Assembly (NCBI GenBank): GCA_947464885.1
Contig: CANHYZ010000129.1
Location: 1 to 6,293 of the forward strand
Direction: 5' to 3'
Origin: Flavobacteriales bacterium
Lineage (GTDB): Bacteria; Bacteroidota; Bacteroidia; Flavobacteriales_D; Sanyastnellaceae
DNA length: 6,293 bases
Shown here: positions 1 to 4,924 of the stretch, piece by piece
Numbering within the stretch: the stretch's first letter is position 1
Layout of the letters: each line of letters starts with the position of its first letter
The notes under the pieces: model-generated
The model's input: only the letters and a program-made list of their open reading frames with translations
The model's database searches: none
What the model was told of the DNA's origin: nothing
Program-made: the position numbers and the translations under genes

Positions 1-281
1 CCTATTCGTTGCGCTATGCGCTGATGGATTCGCCCAACTGGAACACGCGCATTTACGCATATGAAAACGACGTGCTTTATGCCTTCAGCATATTGCCTTA
101 TTACGGCCGAGGATCGAGGATTTACGGAATGATTAAGGTCGATGTGGCCCGCGGTATTGACTTTTGGGCGCGTTACGGCGCTTTTCTCTATGATCAAACC
201 CGCGAAATATCTGCAGAAACAGCAGATCCCACCGAAGTCGTCAATTCAGATATACACCTCCAGTTGAGGTTCCAGTTCTGA
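1..281 (+). CDS. C-terminal end of an outer-membrane beta-barrel protein, probably the Bacteroidota helix-hairpin-helix (ComEA-like) protein; 5' partial
   Basis: The frame is open from the left edge (first whole codon at position 3) to a TGA at 279-281, so about 92 residues of the C-terminus are visible. Alternating polar and aromatic residues, the stretch WNTRIYAYENDVLY, glycine turns (YYGRGSRIYG) and a final LQLRFQF ending in Phe are what the last strands of an outer-membrane beta-barrel look like; a terminal aromatic residue is the usual signal for BAM insertion. From memory of the family, this pattern closely matches the end of a large Bacteroidota protein annotated as helix-hairpin-helix domain-containing. 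The HHH region itself would lie outside the window, so that name is inference while the barrel is better supported. The TTG at 9 and ATG at 24 are internal codons, not starts. I see no strong terminator after it. Confidence 0.72.
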   Translation, partial: YSLRYALMDSPNWNTRIYAYENDVLYAFSILPYYGRGSRIYGMIKVDVARGIDFWARYGAFLYDQTREISAETADPTEVVNSDIHLQLRFQF

Positions 282-310
282 TTCATTTTAGAATTATTAG
301 CCATTTATTG

Positions 311-340
311 TTGATAAACTTGGTTTTTAACGTATCTTCG
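311..340 (+). promoter_or_regulatory. Candidate Bacteroidota-type promoter for the small exported protein
   Basis: TATCTTCG at 333-340 matches the Bacteroidota -7 consensus TAnnTTTG at all but one fixed base. A TTG at 311-313 gives a 19-base spacer, within the usual 17-23. Transcription would start near 344-346, leaving a leader of about 40 bases before the ATG at 384. The same octamer recurs upstream of the lipoprotein gene on the other strand. Sequence match only. Confidence 0.5.
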
Positions 341-383
341 CGTCGTTGTTGGACGTATACCCATCAACGTTTTGTTGAAACTC

Positions 384-719
384 ATGAAGAAATTATACGC
401 GATGTTGATGCTAGGTTTTGTGTTGAGCTGCTCTGCGGCTTTGGCACAGGAACGTGCGCAGCATCCGATTTCTTCAGCGCACATTGTAGGGATGGATGGT
501 CGTATAGAATTGGTTTTCGATGAATCCATGACCGAGTCCTTTACCCTGAGTGTAATGGATTTAACAGGAAAAGCGATTTTCACCCAAACCCATCAATCTT
601 CTGATGAAGGATGCCAGTTCGTGGAGATTCCGGTAGAGCACCTTAAGCGCGGAATTTATATGGTACGTGTCACCGGAGTCGACGGTAAGACAAAGACACT
701 CAAATTACAGCGGAACTAA
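384..719 (+). CDS. Small exported protein resembling a stand-alone T9SS C-terminal sorting domain (or DUF3244-like)
   Basis: This encodes 111 residues. I chose the ATG at 384 because it gives a classic signal peptide: MKK, then a hydrophobic core (residues 5-16), then SAALA with likely cleavage before Gln22. TTG codons at 372 and 375 would only add LKL-type residues in front. The mature part, about 90 residues, resembles a type A T9SS sorting domain: GRIELVFDE (39-47), FTLSVMDLTGKAIF (53-66), the VEIPVEHLKRGIYMVRV strand-turn-strand (80-96) and a basic KTLKLQRN end. The usual opening PNP-type motif is missing and there is no cargo domain in front. Small Bacteroidota DUF3244 proteins have a similar shape and are an alternative. 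A Cys at residue 16 (VLSC) is a poor lipobox match, so signal peptidase I cleavage is favoured. It appears monocistronic, with its own promoter and terminator. Function unknown. Confidence 0.72.
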   Translation: MKKLYAMLMLGFVLSCSAALAQERAQHPISSAHIVGMDGRIELVFDESMTESFTLSVMDLTGKAIFTQTHQSSDEGCQFVEIPVEHLKRGIYMVRVTGVDGKTKTLKLQRN

Positions 720-740
720 ATTACATCAAGTATATAAGGG

Positions 741-776
741 AAGCCATTCGATAACGTTCGGATGGCTTTCTTTTTT
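741..776 (+). terminator. Intrinsic terminator of the small exported protein gene
   Basis: A 10-bp stem pairs 741-750 (AAGCCATTCG) with 759-768 (CGGATGGCTT), with one T-G wobble and an 8-base loop (751-758). It is followed by T, C and six Ts (769-776). It begins 22 bases after the stop codon. Read on the minus strand, the same hairpin is followed by a CCCTTATATA stretch with no T-run, so it looks one-directional, although the convergent SprT-like gene ends only 5 bases beyond the T-run. Confidence 0.88.
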
Positions 777-780
777 GCCC

Positions 781-1407
781 CTATTTCAGGTGTTTGATTT
801 TGACCAGCGGACTAAACAAGTACTCATGCCGTGTTCCTTCTTCAAAGCAACGATAACGGGTTCGCAAACGATCTCCTTTAACGAATACCCGGTGATCTCT
901 TCCATAGACGAACCGAGCGTTGTGCGGAATATCGTCCAACAGCTGAATATCAGGGTGACTCTTCCGGTCGTAACGAGCCAGTGTTTTCGACAAATGAATA
1001 TCGGCGCAGGTGGAGGCGGCGGGATTAGCCAGGTAAGAGGCAATGGCCTTGGCGATGTCATCCGGAAAAACGCTTCTGCGTAAAAACGGACCCAGTGTTT
1101 GTTTAAATGCGCTCTTCCATTCAGCGCCGTGCGGCTTCACACGATCGCGATGGTCGAGATACGTGATGAGGTGGGCCAGTTCGTGCATCAACGTAATGAG
1201 GAAGGCGTACTTGTTGAGATTGCCATTGACCGTTAGGACATGGCGACTGCCACGCGGATCCGCTGTGAAATCACCAAGTTTTGTCGAGCGCGGTTCGGTA
1301 ATGACCAAATGATGCGGATATGCGCGCAGTTTCTCACACGCGAATTCCAAGGCTTCCGCGGGAAGAAATGGCTTAAGGGCGACTTCCAGATCTGTACTGT
1401 TCTTCAT
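781..1407 (-). CDS. SprT-like zinc-metalloprotease-fold protein
   Basis: This encodes 208 residues from the ATG at 1407 to a TAG at 781. The zinc-binding motif HELAH is at residues 75-79 and the third likely ligand is His93 in PHGAEWK, the spacing and sequence of the SprT/Spartan-type (SprT-like) family. The N-terminal helical part (1-40) and the strand FTADPRGSRHVLTVNGNL before the metal helix also fit. The C-terminal half (about 135-208: ARYD, VYGRDHRVFVKGDRLRTRYRC, EYLFSPLVKI) resembles the beta-rich end of Bacteroidota SprT-like proteins, here without an obvious four-Cys zinc ribbon. Eukaryotic relatives cleave DNA-protein crosslinks; the substrate of the bacterial proteins is not settled, so a role in protein-DNA repair is only inference. 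The frame stays open upstream to 1488, but M28 of that longer frame is the natural family start. Its first 35 bases overlap the end of the lipoprotein gene, so the two are probably co-transcribed. Confidence 0.88.
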   Translation of the reverse strand: MKNSTDLEVALKPFLPAEALEFACEKLRAYPHHLVITEPRSTKLGDFTADPRGSRHVLTVNGNLNKYAFLITLMHELAHLITYLDHRDRVKPHGAEWKSAFKQTLGPFLRRSVFPDDIAKAIASYLANPAASTCADIHLSKTLARYDRKSHPDIQLLDDIPHNARFVYGRDHRVFVKGDRLRTRYRCFEEGTRHEYLFSPLVKIKHLK

Positions 1408-1549
1408 AAACCGGGGTTTGAGAGGTCCACTCAATTCGGTCTTCCCATTTCGGACAGGTATTGCACCGACGCTTTTTGTTGGTAGCACAGGAAGCTATTG
1501 CCAGTGCGATTAAACACGCGAAAAGGGTCTTTTTTACATTCGATGTCAT
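1373..1549 (-). CDS. Small cysteine-containing lipoprotein, function unknown
   Basis: This encodes 58 residues from the ATG at 1549 to a TAA at 1373. MTSNVKK is followed by a hydrophobic core (residues 8-19) and the lipobox IASC (18-21), a good signal peptidase II site. The mature peptide is only 38 residues: CATNKK, a basic stretch with a CxxC motif (RRCNTCPKW, Cys29 and Cys32), then a charged tail ending GSRP. The next residue after the lipid Cys is Ala rather than Asp, and a charged surface-export signal is not evident. I do not recognise a family beyond 'short Bacteroidota lipoprotein'. It overlaps the SprT-like start by 35 bases in another frame, suggesting translational coupling. A longer frame to 1612 exists but would bury the signal peptide, so I rejected it. 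The CxxC could bind metal or form a disulfide; this is not shown. Confidence 0.7.
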   Translation of the reverse strand: MTSNVKKTLFACLIALAIASCATNKKRRCNTCPKWEDRIEWTSQTPVYEEQYRSGSRP

Positions 1550-1570
1550 AGTTTCGCCGAGATATACATG

Positions 1571-1578
1571 CGAAGATA
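1571..1578 (-). promoter_or_regulatory. Candidate -7 element for the lipoprotein/SprT-like unit
   Basis: On the minus strand positions 1578 to 1571 read TATCTTCG, identical to the octamer upstream of the small exported protein and one base from the Bacteroidota consensus TAnnTTTG. Transcription would begin about 16-20 bases before the ATG at 1549. The -33 box is poor: GTG with a 17-base spacer (1596-1598) is the best I see, and it would lie inside the start of the divergent gene. Confidence 0.4.
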
Positions 1579-1587
1579 AGCTGTTAC

Positions 1588-1890
1588 ATGTCAGACACTG
1601 TCCTCTATTCACTGCTTTTCATTGCCGGCCTTGTTGGCTGGGTAAGGAGCGCCTCTCCGTTGTTGAAGTTCCTCATTTACGCCGCTGAAAAAGACTACCG
1701 CTGGCCCTTGCTGGGCTGGTTTACCGCGTTGACATGCAGCGTATTTCTCATGAAATTCAGCCTGTTCTCCATGACTGGCTGGCCGGAACCCGAAACGCTG
1801 TCGAGTCGGATGTTTTATCCGATCTGTCTGTTTGGGTCCTATGCCGTTCCCTTTGTGCTGGAATATCTGCGCACGAAATTCAAGCGTTAA
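1588..1890 (+). CDS. Hypothetical small integral membrane protein
   Basis: This encodes 100 residues from the ATG at 1588 to a TAA at 1888-1890. I do not recognise a family. Hydrophobic segments lie at about residues 5-20 (LYSLLFIAGLVGWV), 40-60 (PLLGWFTALTCSVFLMKFSL) and 76-93 (FYPICLFGSYAVPFVLEYL), suggesting three membrane spans. A loop with charged residues (AAEKDYRW) separates the first two, a polar PEPETLSSR stretch follows the second, and the protein ends in a basic tail (RTKFKR) that is probably cytoplasmic. It diverges from the lipoprotein/SprT-like unit with 38 bases between starts and precedes mlaE by 90 bases on the same strand. Because mlaE may have its own promoter, shared function is not implied. 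An antisense frame (1609-1911) is open but gives an unconvincing low-complexity protein. A weak TACATTCG at 1535-1542 could be its promoter element, without a matching -33 box. Confidence 0.65.
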   Translation: MSDTVLYSLLFIAGLVGWVRSASPLLKFLIYAAEKDYRWPLLGWFTALTCSVFLMKFSLFSMTGWPEPETLSSRMFYPICLFGSYAVPFVLEYLRTKFKR

Positions 1891-1940
1891 CGCATCACAC
1901 GCATCATTCACTTTTCACTGTGCATACTCCGACAGCGCGG

Positions 1941-1974
1941 TTTGCAAAATACCGCGGTCGCTTACTTAAGTTTG
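1941..1974 (+). promoter_or_regulatory. Candidate promoter of mlaEF, very close to the start codon
   Basis: TAAGTTTG at 1967-1974 matches the Bacteroidota -7 consensus TAnnTTTG exactly, and TTTG at 1941-1944 sits 22 bases upstream as a -33 box. The octamer ends only 6 bases before the mlaE ATG at 1981. Transcription would therefore start at or within a few bases of the start codon, giving a leaderless or nearly leaderless message. Otherwise the 90-base gap before mlaE holds nothing I can name. Confidence 0.42.
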
Positions 1975-1980
1975 CTTAGA

Positions 1981-2724
1981 ATGTCATCCGTCTATTTCCA
2001 TATCGGCAAATATTTCCTGCTCATGGTAAGCACGTTTACCAAGCCGGAAAAGCGCAAGATTTACTGGAAGTTAATCATCCAAGAAGTTGATAAAATCGGC
2101 TTGCAGTCGCTGGGCATTGTTGCGTTGTTATCGCTGTTCATGGGTGCTGTTGTGACTCTGCAAACGGCTGCCAATATTGACAGTGGATGGATTCCGCGAT
2201 GGACCATAGGTTTTACCACTCGACAGACGATGATTCTGGAGTTTTCCTCCACCATCGTTTGTCTGATTCTATCCGGAAAAGTGGGCGGTAACATTGCTTC
2301 CGAAATCGGTACCATGCGCATTACGGAACAAATCGACGCCATGGAAATCATGGGCATAAATTCCGCCAGCTATTTGATTCTGCCCAAAATCGTGGCTGCA
2401 TTATTCATCTTTCCGTTCATGGTTATTCTCTCCATGTTCATAGGGATCTCGGCAGGAGCGTTTGTGGGCCTCACCACAGGGGTCGTTTCCCTCAATGATT
2501 TCGAATACGGCTTGCAATATTCCTTTGAACTGTGGCAAGTGAGTTACTCTTTGATAAAGACCTTCTTTTTTGCGTTCATCATCACCAGTGTATCGGCATA
2601 CCACGGCTTTTACACGAATGGCGGTCCGCGTGAAGTAGGCGCTAGCAGCACGCGTGCCGTTGTATACAGCATGGTACTGATTCTGGTAGCTAACTATATC
2701 CTTACCCAACTACTGTTGCTGTGA
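1981..2724 (+). CDS. mlaE: MlaE-family ABC transporter permease (MCE-type lipid transport)
   Basis: This encodes 247 residues of inner-membrane permease for an MCE-type phospholipid transporter, which with MlaF moves lipids between the inner and outer membrane. The start at ATG 1981 gives MSSVYFHIGKYFLLM, matching the N-terminal amphipathic segment of Bacteroidota MlaE proteins. The upstream TTG at 1942 adds residues not expected, and M15 (2023) would cut the conserved segment. Family landmarks are SLGIVALLSLFMGAVV (43-58), the coupling region LSGKVGGNIASEIGTMRITEQIDAMEIMGIN (98-127), LPKIVAALFIFPFMVI (134-149), the YHGFYTNGGPREVG loop (207-220) and a final hydrophobic span ending TQLLLL. The stop codon overlaps the mlaF start (GTGA). 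No Shine-Dalgarno is visible. The direction of lipid movement cannot be read from sequence. No MCE/MlaD gene lies nearby in the window, which I recall as common in this phylum. Confidence 0.93.
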   Translation: MSSVYFHIGKYFLLMVSTFTKPEKRKIYWKLIIQEVDKIGLQSLGIVALLSLFMGAVVTLQTAANIDSGWIPRWTIGFTTRQTMILEFSSTIVCLILSGKVGGNIASEIGTMRITEQIDAMEIMGINSASYLILPKIVAALFIFPFMVILSMFIGISAGAFVGLTTGVVSLNDFEYGLQYSFELWQVSYSLIKTFFFAFIITSVSAYHGFYTNGGPREVGASSTRAVVYSMVLILVANYILTQLLLL

Positions 2725-3479
2725 TTGAGGTTAAGAACATATCCAAGAGTTTCGCAGGACACCAGGTGCTGAACAACGTCAGCGCCGAATTTCATCCCGG
2801 AAAAGTCAACTTCATCATTGGTCGAAGCGGTTCGGGTAAATCCGTGCTGACCAAGTGCATTGTTGGCTTGATGGAGGTTGATCAGGGCGAGATTTTCTTC
2901 GATAATCGCAACTTCACAACTCTCGATCGTTGGGATCGCAAGGACATACGCCAGGAAATGGGAATGCTGTTTCAGGGAAGCGCGCTTTTCAGCTCCCTGA
3001 ATGTGGAAGAAAACATCCTCTTTCCATTGCAGATGTTCAGCTCAATGAGCAAAAGTGAAATGCTCGACCGCGTCAATGTGTGCCTGAAACGCGTAAACCT
3101 CGAGGGAAAGAACAAGCTATATCCCAGCGAGCTTTCCGGTGGTATGCAGAAGCGCACCGGTATCGCACGCGCCATTGCGATGAATCCGCGTTATCTTTTC
3201 TGTGATGAACCGAACTCGGGGCTAGATCCCCAAACGGCAATCGTTATTGATAACCTGATTCGCGAAATCACCTACGAATTCAAATCAACCACGGTTGTTA
3301 TCAGTCACGACATGAATTCTGTGCTGGAAACCGGTGATCACATCAACTTTATCTATCAAGGCGAATTATCCTGGCGCGGTAACAAGCACGAAATCCTGCA
3401 CTCCGAAAACGAAGCATTAAACAACTTCGTGTTTCCGTCGAAATTCATGCAGCAGATTCGGGAGAAATTGCGCGGTTAA
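2721..3479 (+). CDS. mlaF: MlaF-family ABC transporter ATPase
   Basis: This encodes 252 residues of the cytoplasmic ATPase that powers MlaE. All ABC motifs are intact: Walker A GRSGSGKS (34-41), Q-loop Gln85 in MLFQGSALF, signature LSGGMQKR (138-145, the MlaF-type form of LSGGQ), Walker B YLFCDEP with catalytic Glu163 followed by the D-loop SGLDP (166-170), and the H-loop His196 in ISHDM. Length is normal for a single nucleotide-binding domain. Translation starts at GTG 2721, which overlaps the mlaE TGA by 4 bases and implies translational coupling and matched expression. The start is fixed by the family N-terminus MIEVKNISKSF. The gene is followed after 50 bases by the convergent rodA end. 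Confidence 0.95.
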   Translation: MIEVKNISKSFAGHQVLNNVSAEFHPGKVNFIIGRSGSGKSVLTKCIVGLMEVDQGEIFFDNRNFTTLDRWDRKDIRQEMGMLFQGSALFSSLNVEENILFPLQMFSSMSKSEMLDRVNVCLKRVNLEGKNKLYPSELSGGMQKRTGIARAIAMNPRYLFCDEPNSGLDPQTAIVIDNLIREITYEFKSTTVVISHDMNSVLETGDHINFIYQGELSWRGNKHEILHSENEALNNFVFPSKFMQQIREKLRG

Positions 3480-3489
3480 TTTCCGGCGC
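3470..3489. other. GC-rich hairpin across the mlaF stop codon
   Basis: GCGCGG at 3470-3475 can pair with CCG-CGC in 3483-3489, with G3486 bulged and a 7-base AT loop containing the TAA stop. No T-run follows on either strand (GACAGG on plus, AATTTCTCCC on minus), so it is not a standard terminator. It may still mark the 3' end of one of the two convergent units. Confidence 0.25.
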
Positions 3490-3498
3490 GACAGGACG

Positions 3499-3510
3499 TT
3501 TGACGTCAAA
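3499..3510. repeat. 12-bp perfect palindrome TTTGACGTCAAA between convergent genes
   Basis: The 50-base gap between mlaF and rodA contains this perfect inverted repeat. The overlapping GACGT-TTG-ACGTC (3495-3507) offers an alternative 5-bp hairpin. An 8-base direct repeat AATCCTAT also occurs at 3509-3516 and 3526-3533. None is followed by a T-run. It could be a protein-binding site or chance. Confidence 0.4.
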
Positions 3511-3529
3511 TCCTATGCTATCGGGAATC

Positions 3530-4924
3530 CTATCGAAACACACTTAATCGTTCTGCATCCAGTCGCAGGAAGATAAAAAGCAGCAGCGTGAATCCCATCA
3601 GGGAAGATCCTCCATAGCTCATGAACGGCAAGGGAATCCCAATGATAGGCGCCAGTCCGATAACCATGCCCACATTGATTAACAAATGCAGGAAGAAAAT
3701 GGATGCTACGCAATAACCGTAAATGCGGGAGAATTGCGAACGCTGGCGTTCAGCCATGTTGATGATGCGCACAATCAGAAACACAAAAAGCGCGACCACG
3801 GCGGTGCTTCCTAAAAATCCCCATTCCTCAGATATTACACTGAAAATAAAATCCGTCCAACGTTCAGGCACATACTTGTTCTTCGACATGGGGCCCTTCA
3901 TATAGCCCTGACCGATTAACCCGCCGTTGCCCACCGCAATCTTCGCCATGCGTGCATTGTACCCGGGGTCATCCTTCTTCTTCGTCGTCACCAAGGCTGC
4001 ATCAGCCGTTTCGGCGTCCGACATCATGCCTTCCCGATCCTCCTCTTTTTCCTCCAAACCGAGTGTCACATAGATGCGTGTTTTCTGGTGCTTTTGAAGT
4101 ACACCGTCGACAAGAAAGTTGACTGAATAACTGAACCCAATGGCCGCCACCGTCGACAAAAACGTTATCAGATAAAGCTTACGGCGATTGCGGGGAACTA
4201 CAAGATTGCGAATGAGGAACATGAAGATGACGCCCAACACAAATACAATCGACATCAACACATATACGCCGCTTTGTTCGCCGAAATACGGGTAGGTAAT
4301 ACGATTGAACCCGGTGATAATACTCAACACACCAAACACAATAGCACCGAGCCCAATGATGAGGATGTTACCGGAGAGTCCTTCGCGATAAAGCGCGAGA
4401 ATGAAGGCAACGAACGTCAACAACGAACCTACATCAGGTTGCAATAGAATGAGGACGGCCGGTAAGCCTATGATCACTCCCGCCATCAAACGCGGCATCC
4501 AACTATTGAACTTTGTTTTGGTGTTGGAGATGTATTTCGCCAGCATCAAACCGACACCAATCTTGGCGAATTCCGCCGGCTGCAAGGCAAAGCCACCGAT
4601 TTGTATCCATGCCTTCGCGCCATTGACCGTTGTTCCAATCGCCAGCACCAGCAAGAGTAGCAAGATGAAGACTCCATATATGACGATAGCGAACTTGTTG
4701 AAGAATTCACCCTCCATATACAGCACCAGAAAAGCGAGGAAACCACTGATGGCAATGAACATGAATTGCTTTCCGTATTCCTGAGAGATGTCGAACGGGC
4801 TTGGGTTCGCGTCGACAACAGCAGCGCTGTAGATATTCATCCAACCGAAAATCACGAAGATTCCGTAGACGATTACGGTCAACCAATCCACATTGGCGAG
4901 CGGGTGTTGGCGTGGTGCACTCAT
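3530..4924 (-). CDS. rodA: RodA, SEDS-family peptidoglycan glycosyltransferase
   Basis: This encodes 464 residues from the ATG at 4924 to a TAG at 3530. RodA polymerises lipid II into glycan strands in the elongasome, working with PBP2. SEDS landmarks are NGAKAWIQIGGFALQPAEFAKI (101-122), LLQPDVGSLL (160-169), KHQKTRIYV (279-286), DDPGYN (318-323) followed by KIAVGNGGLIGQGYMKG (328-344), PERWTDFIFSVISEEWGFLG (353-372) and the end NVGMVIGLAPIIGIPLPFMSYGGSS (417-441). The DDP aspartate region corresponds to the catalytic Asp of the large extracytoplasmic loop in known RodA proteins, although exact alignment needs checking. About ten membrane spans are visible. The loop between KTRIYVTLGL and DDPGYN is expanded by a highly charged segment (about 290-317), so the protein is longer than enterobacterial RodA (about 370 residues), as is partly usual in Bacteroidota. 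The start overlaps the PBP2 stop by 4 bases (ATGA). Confidence 0.95.
   Translation of the reverse strand: MSAPRQHPLANVDWLTVIVYGIFVIFGWMNIYSAAVVDANPSPFDISQEYGKQFMFIAISGFLAFLVLYMEGEFFNKFAIVIYGVFILLLLLVLAIGTTVNGAKAWIQIGGFALQPAEFAKIGVGLMLAKYISNTKTKFNSWMPRLMAGVIIGLPAVLILLQPDVGSLLTFVAFILALYREGLSGNILIIGLGAIVFGVLSIITGFNRITYPYFGEQSGVYVLMSIVFVLGVIFMFLIRNLVVPRNRRKLYLITFLSTVAAIGFSYSVNFLVDGVLQKHQKTRIYVTLGLEEKEEDREGMMSDAETADAALVTTKKKDDPGYNARMAKIAVGNGGLIGQGYMKGPMSKNKYVPERWTDFIFSVISEEWGFLGSTAVVALFVFLIVRIINMAERQRSQFSRIYGYCVASIFFLHLLINVGMVIGLAPIIGIPLPFMSYGGSSLMGFTLLLFIFLRLDAERLSVFR

Noticed and set aside
282..310. AT-rich stretch after the first gene as a terminator
   Set aside because: Only a 4-bp ATTC/GAAT pairing is possible and there is no T-run after it.
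667..1083. Plus-strand open frame of 138 codons spanning the terminator and the SprT-like gene
   Set aside because: It reads through an intrinsic terminator and lies antisense to the SprT-like C-terminus; a shadow frame.
1408..1488. Longer N-terminus for the SprT-like protein, starting at 1488
   Set aside because: The 27 extra residues overlap the lipoprotein gene in another frame and do not resemble SprT; the ATG at 1407 fits the family.
1535..1542. TACATTCG as a promoter for the 1588-1890 gene
   Set aside because: No TTG lies at 17-23 bases upstream, and the octamer has a mismatch; too weak to list as a feature.
1609..1911. Minus-strand frame opposite the small membrane protein
   Set aside because: Its composition (Gln, Arg, Gly rich) is unlike its neighbours, while the plus frame has coherent membrane spans and an ATG start.
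1942..1980. TTG start 13 codons upstream of the mlaE ATG
   Set aside because: The extra residues do not match the MlaE family N-terminus, and the region instead contains a plausible promoter.
4401..4784. Plus-strand open frame of 127 codons opposite rodA
   Set aside because: It is fully antisense to a strongly supported gene, and its translation is Lys/Pro/Ser-rich with no recognisable domain.
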